From positions 19,462,621 through 19,526,620 of the forward strand of contig NC_092661.1 in assembly GCF_032118995.1 (NCBI RefSeq): a stretch of 64,000 nucleotides of DNA, in the 5' to 3' direction. Of the stretch, positions 34,305-45,500 are shown piece by piece; within the stretch, counting starts at the first letter, position 1; each line of letters opens with the position of its first letter. The translations under genes were made by a program, and so were the position numbers. Under the pieces are notes generated by a model. That model did no database searches, had not been told where the DNA came from, and worked only from the letters and a program-made list of their open reading frames with translations. This DNA comes from Asterias amurensis. Taxonomy: Eukaryota > Echinodermata > Asteroidea > Forcipulatida > Asteriidae.

Positions 34305-37300
34305 ATGGCGGACGAAAGTGAGAAGGCAGCAGCCGCAGCCGCAGCAAACGCCGATACACGGCGCCTTGGGGCGAAGAAACAAACCCTAGACGACGCGTAT
34401 GCTGTACCAGCAAACTTCCTTGAGATAGATCTGTTAAATCCAGAGACACACGGTATCGCAAAGAAGAGATATACCGATTATGAAGTCCGGATGAAGGTGG
34501 GTGTTGTTTTCGTTTTTTAAGTCGTTGACTTTGACCAGGCAGTGCTGTGTGTACGAATCTCCGTGTGTACAGTGCAATAAGGGGGTGGTGCCCACTTTCC
34601 GGACGCCGCTATTGATTTCCACATTGCTTGAAGAATGAAGGAAGTTGATGGTGTTTACTGTTAATTATCTAGATCATAGATGCATACAAACTAAATGCAT
34701 TACTTTTACATTCAGTAAAACAGTTGTCGACCCATTTGTGTAGGCCTTTTCACTTTGTTTTGATCATTTTGAGACAGCAAGATCATGAGATCTCAATCAA
34801 CCTAATCAATCAAGTAAAATGTTGTTTTTTCATTATATAACCAGCTCAAGTTTTATTGTTATACCTAGGTAACAAATTGTGAAGTTTTATTGGTCGAGAA
34901 CCAATCACGTGATAAAATAAAACACAAAGATGCATGTTACATGGCTCGGGTGTTGGGTAAAATGAAAAGTGATGTACACCGGTGTACATTACCGTCCTTT
35001 GATCTTGACACAGTTCCCACTGTTGGTCGATTTTCCAGCGCTGTGTACAAAAACACCCGCGGGTTCGAGGGAACAGTAAAGAATAGTTTCTGAACTGTTC
35101 GTCTGCTTATTCAACTATGCATACACCGTCATAATAATGTCTAAAGATAACAACAGAACATGCAGAAGAGCTTTATCCTTTTCATATAAATTTTTTTATT
35201 TATTTTTTATTTATGTGAATTGCCAAATAAATAATAATAATAATTATAAAAACAATGTTACTAACAAAAATATTGTTGCACGCTGTGACTGGGGTCCATG
35301 GGTTTTGTACACCCTCGGTGGCAAATATGGCACCCTGGGCTTTGCCTTGGGTGTCATTTGCCCCCTCGGGTGTCATTTGCCCCCTCGGGTGTCATTTGCC
35401 CCCTCGGGTGTACAAAACGCCAAGGATCCCATCACAGCGTGCAGCAATTGTATACTGAACGCCTTCAAGCCAGCATTCTTTTTACTTCTTATAAAATACC
35501 ACCCCTTTGTGTACACGTGTAAGTTCATGTTTCCATTGTTCTGTGACTATGTATCATGGTTCAAAATTGACAAACATACACGAATCGTATCTTTTAGGAA
35601 AATTAATTACATTTTAGGCAAACATGTCTTTATAACATGAACATTAAAACAATCTCCTTTTTCCCCACAGACTAACCTTCCTGTTTTCAAGCAGAAAGAT
35701 TCCTCTGTTCGACGGAGATACAGTGATTTTGAGTGGCTCAGGAATGAGTTAGAAAGAGACAGCAAGGTATGCCTTGTATATTTCATTGAAGTAGCAACTT
35801 AAAGGATTTGGGTAGTTTTTGTAGGACACACAATCTGCAATGTCCACAAGTTTACATAAAACTACATGATTTGAAGATAATGATGGTAGAAAGCTTCCCT
35901 TAAAATATTAGTCGCTGAGGTGCTGTAGTTTTTTAAATGACTAAAACAGGTCACAATATTTTAAAGCATGTACAATAAAAGGCAGTGGACACTGTTGGTA
36001 ATTACTCAAAATAATTATTAGCATAAAAACCTTACTTGGTACATGTAATGAGTAATGAGGAGCTGTTGATAGTATAAAACATTGTGAGAAACGGCTCCCT
36101 CAGAAGTAACGTAGTTTTTTAGAAAGAGGTAATTTTCCACAAATTTGATTTTGAGACCTCAGAATTAGATTTTGGGGTCTCAAAATCAAGCATATGAAAG
36201 CACACAACTTTGTTTGACAAGGGTGTTTTTTCTTTCATTATTATCTCGCAACTTTGACGACCAATTGAGTTCAAACTTTCACAGGTTAGTTATTTTATTG
36301 TATGTTGAGATACACAGTGCAAGTAAGAAGACTGGTCTTTGTCAATAACCAGTAGTGTCCAGTGTCCTAAACCAGTTATGGTAGTACCATTAAATACGTT
36401 TTACATGCTAAAAGGTGAGACAAAACTTATTTTCGTGACATTGTTTTTCTCATTTCTCACAAACCACAGCACCTCAGCAAGTAATATCTTAAGAGAAGCT
36501 TTCTACTACCATTATCTTCATAACTGTTTAATGTAAATATGATGACATTGTGTTTTGTGTTACAAAAAGTACCCAGTTAAAACTGTCAAGTCCACTCTCT
36601 GGCTTGTTATCTGAACTTTTTAATAATAATAAAAATACTTGTATAGTGCACATAAGCGAAGTAAACAAAAAACAAATGAAAAGAAAACAAACTCAACTAA
36701 TAGTCCAACCCTGAGTATACAAAACAACTATTTTTAGTGAGTATCAACTGGGATTGCATTGCATTCATAATGACATCTACAAATCTATCCAAGCCTTTTT
36801 GTTAATGGAATTGAGGCTTGAGTTCCCACAATCAAATTTTTCAGTCACTTTTTCAAAGAAAGAACTGTAGTGTTTGCTCTTTTTCCCTTTGACTCTTCAA
36901 TGTAGATGAAGAAATTTTCAATTTCATTTTAGAAATTGTTTATATAACTAATGACTGAATTTAAAATGGCTCTGTTTCCTTTTTATAGATTGTAGTTCCA
37001 CCATTACCAGGTAAAGCATTGAAGTTACAGTTGCCTTTTAGAAACGATGATGGTATTTTTGAAGATGGCTTCATTGAGAATCGACGTCAGGGCCTTGAGT
37101 CATTTATAAACAAGTAAGTACTTTAAATATGCTGTCATCAAAATAATAAGGGTTTTAATGATTTATGGAAATCACTTTTATCAACTTTGAGAGAGAGAGT
37201 TTGTGACAGTGTTAAACAGAATACGCCACACCTTAGAATTAAGACCGTAGTTGTTTAGTTTTGTAGCACATACATTGTATGCCTACAATTGTAATCAAAT

Positions 37301-37494
37301 AAAGGCAAAACATGGCAAATCTGCAGACAACTTCTGAATTTCTTTTACAAATGATAAATAATTTGACACTTTTCTTTGCACTATTCAGAATTTCAGGCCA
37401 TCCTCTCGCTCAAAGTGAGCGCTGCCTACACATGTTTCTTCAGGATCCAGTTATAGATAAAAACTACGTGGCAGGCAAAATACGCACCACATAG
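34305..37494 (+). CDS. SNX3: SNX3 (sorting nexin 3), 4 coding exons, 172 aa
   Basis: Exons: 34305-34496, 35671-35766, 36989-37113, 37389-37494; all introns are GT-AG and the frame is intact. SNX3 is a small PX-only sorting nexin that binds PI3P on early endosomes and works with retromer to recycle cargo, including Wntless in Wnt-secreting cells. The N-terminus has a short Ala run. The PX domain follows, with NFLEIDLLNPETHG, the PI3P-binding RRRYSDFEWL (Arg80, Tyr81), the VPPLPGKA loop (100-106, Lys105) and ENRRQGLESFIN (Arg128 equivalent to human Arg118). It ends GHPLAQSERCLHMFLQD and a short basic tail. The length is close to human SNX3 (162 aa); the extra residues are mainly the N-terminal Ala-rich stretch. 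Intron 1 contains a foldback element and intron 2 a nested pair of repeats. Confidence 0.97.
35272..35448. mobile_element. 177-bp inverted-repeat element with internal 19-bp triplication
   Basis: ATTGTTGCACGCTGTGA at 35272-35288 pairs with an inverted copy at 35432-35448 (16 of 17 bases). Subterminal GGTTTTGTACACCC / GGGTGTACAAAACGCC also pairs. Inside, a GC-rich 19-bp unit, GGGTGTCATTTGCCCCCTC, is repeated exactly three times (35349-35405). It lies in SNX3 intron 1. The family is unknown to me. Confidence 0.7.
35806..36577. mobile_element. Large foldback element split by a later MITE insertion (SNX3 intron 2)
   Basis: The left arm (about 35806-35955), starting GATTTGGGTAGTTTTTGT, has an inverted partner at about 36420-36577 ending ACAAAAAGTACCCA. 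Shared internal blocks include GAAGATAATGATGGTAGAAAG / CTTTCTACTACCATTATCTTC and GCTGAGGTGCTGT / ACAGCACCTCAGC. The family-A MITE at 35977-36370 sits between the arms, so the foldback is older than that insertion. Confidence 0.65.
35977..36370 (+). mobile_element. Family-A MITE copy nested in a foldback element
   Basis: Ends AAAAGGCAGTGGACACTG and AGTAGTGTCCAGTGTCCTAA are imperfect inverted repeats. The body matches the copies at 30791-31132 (same orientation) and 25536-25900 (opposite). The longest block shared with 30791-31132 includes GACAAGGGTG and CTTTCATTATTATCTCGCAA. Confidence 0.7.
36614..36720. repeat. Probable dispersed repeat fragment (AATAATAATAAA tail type)
   Basis: TAATAATAATAAAAATACTTGTATAG followed by CGCA-like sequence resembles the simple-sequence end of SINE-like elements such as the one at 28370-28680 (with ATAATAATATTACTAATTAG). 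The call is by eye and weak. Confidence 0.3.
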
Positions 37495-40400
37495 AACAAC
37501 TTGACCGGGCCGCATAATGTCCACCCCAAGAGTTTGTAGGACTTGTGTATGTGCAGGTTGTATCAACAGTTTCTTTTTGTATTAAGTATCATAGAGATAC
37601 AACACTTATTTGTCTGGGATTTTCTCCCAACATGTTGTCGATAAATTGAGGACAACAATGTACACTTGTACAGTATAGTCATTGACAAACATGTATTTTG
37701 ATTGTTAACTAGATTTTGGGGATGTGGTGAGGGTGAGCACATTTTAGCTTTTCTTGGTTAATCAAACAATAGATTCCTTTGTGTAGCAAGTAGACCTTTA
37801 TGCTGCGCCACATTTGTTATATTCCATACACATGTACACTTGATAATTACATCTAAACATGGCACAGTCCTTTTCCTTGCCAGCCCTACTTTCTAGCAGC
37901 TTTTGGATAAAGGTCTTTTGCACTGCCACCTCTACAAATAGTCATTCAATATTCCAAAATAAATGACTTTTTAACAGTTTTGTCCTTTTTGAGCTGATGA
38001 CATCAACATTCATCCCCTAATCACTTGAGGTATTTGCCTTTTAGTAAAAACCATATTGCTTCTTGATTTTCACAATGTATTCATCTTTTGAGATACCTTG
38101 AAGCAAGGAGCCTTTGAACTACGTAAAATACAGACCAAATCAAAGTAAATTGCACATCTTGGAAATACCCCTAATAATGTCATTCTATTGTTTTGAATCT
38201 GCAGGAGAAGTTGTTCACATAATTTTATGTAGAATCAATGCCGTTAAAAATTGTAAAAACTAAGCACAATAAAACTAAATGCAAAAAATAGTTAATGGCC
38301 TGACGTTTCGACCCTAGCGGAGTCTTTCTCAAAGGCTAAATGACAACACAACAAACATGAACAGGTAACTAAGTGAAACATAAGCAGTGAAGTAGAAATA
38401 CATGAATGGGGTTAGAAAGCATACATAAAAAAACAGGGGGTAAACAATGAATAGGGGGACAAAAAGGGGGGGGGTGAAGGGAAGGGACTGGCTTGACCAC
38501 AAGTAAAACTAATCACATTATATCATGCCCCTGCTGTGTACGTGTAGGAGATATAAATAAATCGCTTAATTTCCTTGATATGAAAGTCAATTGATTCAGC
38601 ATGTACAAAAAAGTTTACCTATTTTAACATGTTAATTACAAATATTAAATTCATTGTCATGGAAACGTTTAAAATGACACACAGAATTTTCCCGTAGAAT
38701 ATCTAGTTTTGAAACAAATTAAAAACACAGCATATAGTATCAATTTATTTTGCATTTACTGATCTTCTTTTTCTTGATTTACACTCTTTCTTTATCATTT
38801 TTTAAGTTGGAAGTTTGTGTTGATTGTACAGAATATATATTTTAACATAATTAATTACGAAAACCCCTTCTCCTCTCAAATAGATTTGCATTCCTACTGA
38901 AAATAAATTCAAATCAAAGAAAAAGTTTCATTGAGTTCAGTTTATGATATGGTTGACCTAAATTTAAACATGCTGCATTAAACAGTGACATCTGCAAAGA
39001 TCAGATGGTTACAATTAAGAAAATATGATGCCATCAGTAGCAATGACAGTGTTATAATGCTAAGATGGGACTCTTAATTGGGCACAAATGGTGATTATTT
39101 GCAGATCTCAAAGTTCATGCAAGTGTTTTGAAGATTAACGTCAATGCATGGAATTGACACCTTTAGGACAGAACATATTCCTCCCTGTTGAAGTCTGTAA
39201 TGAAATTACAAACTGATGTTTAATGTGTTTAATTAAAGTTTGGTGGTTTATGAAACAAACGGTGGCAGTTAATGATTATTTGAAAATAAATTAGGAACAA
39301 GTGATTAAATCGTAATGTGTTGTTATAACGAATGCGTCCATACTTTTTCCCTACATTGTACATGTGCACAGTGTACAGTTATACAAATTTGTAAACATAC
39401 TTTCTTTTGCGGACAAACATTATCAACAATGGCCCTCATTCTAATCAGACTTTGAATTATCTAGATAGTTAAAAGTATATTAATTATTTTATTTGTTAAA
39501 TTGTTTAACATGTATTTTCCACCTGTTACGAAAATCTGACATGAGTAGGCAGATAATTTATAGTCTTATGTTTTAATATTTTCTTTTCTTCTCTTTCTTC
39601 TGTAATCAGCTGGTTTACTCTCATGAATACTGTACTATAATTGGTTTACATGTAGCTTAGTTTAACCGTTGGTTAACTGAAATTAAATGCATCATATATA
39701 ACATAACTCAAAAATGCGCTTGCCTGGTATTTTTTCTGTCTAAAGATATTTACTACATTAACCACCCCAGTAGTTCAACTTGCACCATTCTTAGTTTTTC
39801 ACAGATGCAAATGACTCATGACATTCATCAATGAGTTATATGGGTGATTTGACAGACACTGTCCATGTCCACCACTGGTTTATTTAATCATAAAGTAAAG
39901 GAGTTTTATGTATATGGATGTTGATAACCATATCTTATAACACCAATGTAAGAAAAAGCCTGTTGATTTGCAAATGTTGTTATGGTAAGGACTGAGCAGC
40001 TGCTTTGCATGAACAAGCTGAATAATTCAAAGCTAAAATCATACCATGGTGCGAAACCAATAACAATCATCATCTGGGTCCATTTTGAACCATTTAATCA
40101 TGCTTTGGCGTTTTCAGATCACTGCATGATACCCAGGAAATGCTTGTGTTGTTTCTACTGCTTGAACCAAAGTGAGCTTGTTTCCAGCGCCTGAACCAAA
40201 GTGAGCTTGGTGTGATGGAGCAAAGAAAAATGCATGCTAGGTGAAACTATAGCTATCTCTGTTGGTATGCATGTGGTACTCAACAGTATTACCAATATTA
40301 TTCTTAAAAATGCTGTTGCTTGAAGAATAACATAACTATTAAAAAATATTACATTTTATGCATCTGGAATGAAATTCATGTTTATGCAAAGTTGACTTCT

Positions 40401-42596
40401 GTTTTAAAGTTGATGTATTTAGCAAACATATCTGGTTATATTGGCCATATTTTCCAACTTTTTTAGAAATGATTATTGATGATGAATTAAGTTGTAATTG
40501 TACCAAAAAAGTAAACATGATTGAAATAAGCAATAGGCTGCAATTTCATCAGTTCCCTTTAAGCTTGCATATGGATTTCAGATGTGTGGATACATCATAA
40601 ATGATCATTGTTTATATTGGATATGAAGTCCCACAAGTTGCAGAGTAAGTTCAAATTATAATTGTTGCTTTAGATTAAAGCGTGTACATTATGGACTATT
40701 TTTATGTATCGTTCTACATGTATTGTAAAATGCATCGAACAATGTTATATATGGCAACGCGTCTTTACTGCCCAAAACCCCACCCAATCTTTTGTACCCT
40801 AAATGAGTTATTCTCTTTATGAAGAAATTCTTTGATTCATATGTGAATTCCCTCAAAATCACAGAAACAACTACCATTTATCTACTGCATTATATCATTT
40901 AATTTAAATTTCAATCTGCAAAAAAGCATTCACCAGGCTCCCCTAGCCTGATTCATGTCAATGCAGTATTATAAATCACATGATGATGTGTGGAGAATGG
41001 GAAACAAAGGCTTTCTTTAAAGGTACACTGTCTGGTGAAAAAAAACATGCATTTTTAATGAAAGGTAGATGATTGAAGATACATGTACATGTAATATATA
41101 ACTAGTTTATATTGTGCATTTTCTATCTGTTTGTTCCACACATAGAAATATATTCTTGTGGGGGTCAAAATCAGTTATAATATCAGTTACGATTTTGTGA
41201 TGCGAGTAGCTTCGAGTTTGATGAAATTGTTACTTGTTATCTCTGCTGAACATTTGAATGGAATGTTTTAACTAAATAAATAACACGTTGCCTTGGATCG
41301 GGCGAGTTGGTCTTTGAAAAGCGTCCGATCCAAGGCAATGTGTTCCTTTAACACTGCAATTTGAATTTTGCCCGGTTAAATTTTGTGAAAGTGTTAACCT
41401 CGATAGATTTAATACAAATAAAATAAAAACTAGGGCTCATCTTGGCCAAACCACTCCCCTTCATATGTTTAATAAAATTATAATTGTCTAGCTGGATGTC
41501 TCACTTATAAGCAAGTTATTTTGTATAGGCTATGTATTGAATCAATGACATAACATTAAAATTGCTTTAACTGACGTTGTACATTGATTGGAATTGTGTA
41601 TAAATTCCCGTTTGTGTCTGATCACTGTTGACTGAATGAATACAAACTTATTTATACATTTATTCTTATACAATCTATCCATACTGATAACAATTATCAC
41701 CAAAAATAAAGAAAAATTTGACAAACAATATAAATATTGAGTTACTGCACACATAAGTGTTTATTTAAAACTGTACACATCACACTTAATTTGTCTTTGA
41801 AATTAACTGTGAACTCAAAACAAACTATTTACAACACTGATAATTTCTTTTTAACAAAAATGGTTTGTAAATCTTTTGAAGTATTTAAGCACAACATTTA
41901 CTCAAGAAATTGTTCAATTTGGCCAATATCAGTTTGGCCAATGCTATGGTTGATCACAATTTGTAAAGCTGCAGGCTAAAATATTCAATGAAGAGAATTT
42001 TATATTTCAAATCTTGGGAATGAATGTTAATCAATACTTAATGGGACAAAGTGAACCCAAAGTTTGTTCGTTAAAATATTTAGCAAGCTGAGGTTTCACT
42101 CCATTGCAAGGTAGCTTGTACCATTTTGAAATGGCCTCAAACGAAAGCTGATATTTTAAAAAACCTTGCCATTTAAATTTTGTAAATATTTAGTACTTTT
42201 TAGGAGACAGTACCTTGTCTTAATTAAATTACAGCCCTGACACCAAACAGAAGCGAGGCAGCATAGGCCATCGCCTCCATGCCTTGTCAATTCCTGGGTG
42301 CCCCTAAAAATGTCCTGTAGAAATTGAAACTTCCCCCATAGAGATATCCTTTACCAAGGAAAAATTGCTTTTCCCCGTCCTTATACCAATGAAAAAACTT
42401 TTAAAACAAAAATTTCATTTTGCATTGTTTTTTAAAGTTAAATAGCCTAGGTTGGAAAAATAATATCATTATGGTAAAATAAAAAAGAAAAACCAATTTA
42501 TCGAGTATTTGATATAAAAAAGTTGTGGTGATTCTACATAAAGCTTTGGTCGGTTGACTTGTCGGAGAAGATGTACATGTGGATTGTATGTAAAGA
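37495..42596. other. Intergenic region between SNX3 and PPIL6, no gene found
   Basis: The two genes converge, so both 3' UTRs lie here. AATAAA-like signals for SNX3 occur near 37959 and 38268. No open frame here looks like a protein, and no tRNA or rRNA is seen. Content seen: a phrase CCTGACGTTTCGACCCTAGC near 38302 that resembles ends of retroelement-derived repeats, a G-rich tract at 38465-38475, a short duplication of TGAACCAAAGTGAGCTTG (40163 and 40192), and a mini foldback at 41278-41351. Confidence 0.65.
41278..41351. mobile_element. Internally deleted copy of the AACACGTTGCCTTGGATCGG foldback family
   Basis: ACACGTTGCCTTGGATCGG and GACGCTTTTC-type inner sequence are followed within 70 bp by the inverted end CCGATCCAAGGCAATGTGTT, CCT and TTAA (41348-41351). 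The same ends, with about 300 bp more between them, bound the full element at 60305-60685. This copy is therefore reduced to its terminal arms. Confidence 0.75.
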
Positions 42597-45500
42597 TCAA
42601 GGTTGAAATACTCCACAATCAACAACCTTGCATTCTTTCTTGGGACGCTCATTATAAGTCTCTTGTTTTTCCAGGAAGTCCAGCAAGTATGTTCCTTCAA
42701 TCACTTTCCTGAAGATAAAATAAAGCAATGAAAATAAGATATAATTTGAACTGTGACAAATATTGTTTAAGCATTACTAGTAGCAAGGATAACTTGAGTT
42801 TTTTTCATTGGATTTCTATCATTAGTCAAAATCTACAGTCAATTCAAAACAACCTGAATACCGCTGATATTATTCATTCCATTTGTGATAATGGTGCACT
42901 GTACTTACCCAAATGCCACATATTTAGTGTCCATCCAGGGAGCTGGTTGGAATGTGATGTAGTACTGAGAGCCATTAGTGTGTCTTCCTTGATTGGCCAT
43001 GCCTAGGATACCTCTTGAAGTGTGCTTGACCGAGTAGTTCTCATCTAGAACAATAAAGAACATACACAAAAGTAAAACAATTGCCCTCAATCTTCACAGC
43101 AGTGTTATCAAAGACAATGATATGGTACAAATTGAGAACAAGTTGAATCATTTACCTTCAAAGAACTGTCCATAAATAGCCTCTCCACCATCACCTTTAC
43201 TAAACAGGATATCTGAAATTCAAGAAACAAATAGATTTGTTATTATTTAATGAGCTTATACACCACTGAATTTTTTCTTAACATCAGAGCAACACATCTC
43301 CGTAGTTTTGTTACCTATAACTCCTTCATGAACTAACATTAATAATGAATTCCTGCACAGGTTGAATGTTGTGTATTGTGACTGAGCTCGAGCTCTAGTG
43401 GCTGAGTCATTACAGTGCGAGTTTGATATCCCGGTCATGACACTAGTGTTCTTGAGCAAGACTTTACAATGATTGCTATGTATCACCCTAAGGAGATGAG
43501 ATGGTGTCAGGAATTCTAAAGGCCTGATGGACAGGGATTATTATATTGGAAGGCACTTGAATCAACATTATAATAAGTACACAATGTGTACCCTTGCAGA
43601 CTTGCATGCAGCTACATTAATAGTCCACACTAACCCTCTTAGTTACTATTTCATAAATCAATTTGTTGATACATGAAGATAGTCTTACCTCCACCCTGCA
43701 GCCAACCATTGGGTACTATTCTGTGAATGATGCTCTCCTTGTAATGATATTTCATCAGTGTTTCATCTGTCTTATGTCCTTTCTCACCAGTACACAAAGC
43801 TCGAAAATTCTCGCAGGTTCTTGGGCATTTGTCTGTGTACAACTGTTTCACAATAAAGAGAAAAGATCAAAGTTATTGGAGATAACTGTGTATGAATTTA
43901 ATCGTATCATGCACATGGCAATTCACTAAACAGAATATCAGACAAAAGCTTTCCCAACAAAATGGCACATGATATAAATCCAAAGGGTACTAACGGCTGA
44001 TTGGCCTCACACTTCAAGAATAACCCTTGTTTCTCATCGGATGTTAAAATCTTATCAGAGTTTTAACTCAAATTCATATTGATTTTAAAGTTACTGACAA
44101 AGAAACTTACCTCAAACAGTAACCTCTGACATGGTTCCTCATTGATAGAAATATCCAAATAAACAAAAGTATGCTGTTAAAGCAAACAGAAAAAAATGAA
44201 TGTGTATTAACTGTAGGAAATGAAGGTATGTCAAACAGATGTCAAACAGTTTGTTATTCACACATGCTGTTTGCTTACTACATGTATAGTCTAAATATTT
44301 GCCAAGCAAAAGTGTATTGCATAAATGTTCAAGAAGATTTCACAACAGTTATACACTTATGGATTTGCATCATTCATCTTGTTGTAAAAACTGCTGGCAA
44401 GTTGCATAAAGTTTGATTTGTAACAGTAAGCAACAGTTATGCAATAAATGTCTTCTTACAGGTTTTGTCAAAATAGTCCCATCCTAATTTCAGACTAAAA
44501 CTCTCACACAACCTTGAACATTTGAATGCAATAAGCAGAATAATCCCATAGCTAATAAATCATGACTTACCCCAGTACCATTGAGATAGTCTTTGTATGC
44601 TTCCTCAGCGTAAGCCAGTAACAATTCCTTTGGACGATAAGAGTTGAAGCTCCAGTGCTGTGTTGCCCAATTATCTAAATCTGTTGGACCACCTATTTTA
44701 GAGCAGAAACCAATGTCAACATTTGTTTTTAAAGTATCACAAGAAAAACAAAACAAAGAACCAGGAGACAGCTTATATTTCCAATTTTTAAATGTAACAG
44801 TTCACATTGAATTCAATGTTGATAGATGTGAATACAGTACAAACAAAACTTGTGTAACCTTTTAGCCTGTCTGTATCCATTTTGAAAGAAACAACGAAAG
44901 CCTACACAATCTACCTTTTAGCCTGTCTGTATCCAGTTTGAAAGAAACAACGAAAGCCTACACAATCTACCTTTTAGCCTGTCTGTATCCAGTTTGAAAG
45001 AAACAACGAAAGCCTACACAATCTACCTTTTAGCCTGTCTGTATCCAGTTTGAAAGAAACAACGAAAGCCTACACAATCTACCTTTTAGCCTGTCTGTAT
45101 CCATTTTGAAAGAAACAACGAAAGCCTACACAATCTACCCAATGTTTAGTGAGACTTACCTATCAGATCACTGTCTAGATATGCAATGGCTTTATCTTCA
45201 AATACCCAAGTCTCTCCTCGCAAGGATTTCCTTTCATCTCTTAGATACATCTCCCATTCAAACTCAAGTAGACCCTGGATCTGTGGTGTTGCAAACTTGT
45301 CTGGGTTGTTCTGATAAAGATCCTGTCAAAACAAGTATGTATACAATTGTAAACCATCATTCACGTGTACATGATGTATGCCTGTAGTAGGCTACTGATC
45401 ATGACCATGTTAAGACTAGCACTGCCATTATAAGATTGTGCAATCCTATCATTTCAATAACCAAATGTAGTTCACTAAAGATAAGTCAGAAAATAAAAAC

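Noticed and set aside
35137..35640. 167-codon open frame in SNX3 intron 1
   Set aside because: It runs through an inverted-repeat element with a 19-bp triplication, all three frames give similar repetitive peptides, and the SNX3 exons account for the gene fully.
38295..38345. Retroelement end suggested by CCTGACGTTTCGACCCTAGC and CTTTCTCAAAGGCT
   Set aside because: The phrase looks familiar from dispersed repeats, but there is no coding remnant or definable boundary, so I do not list it as an element.
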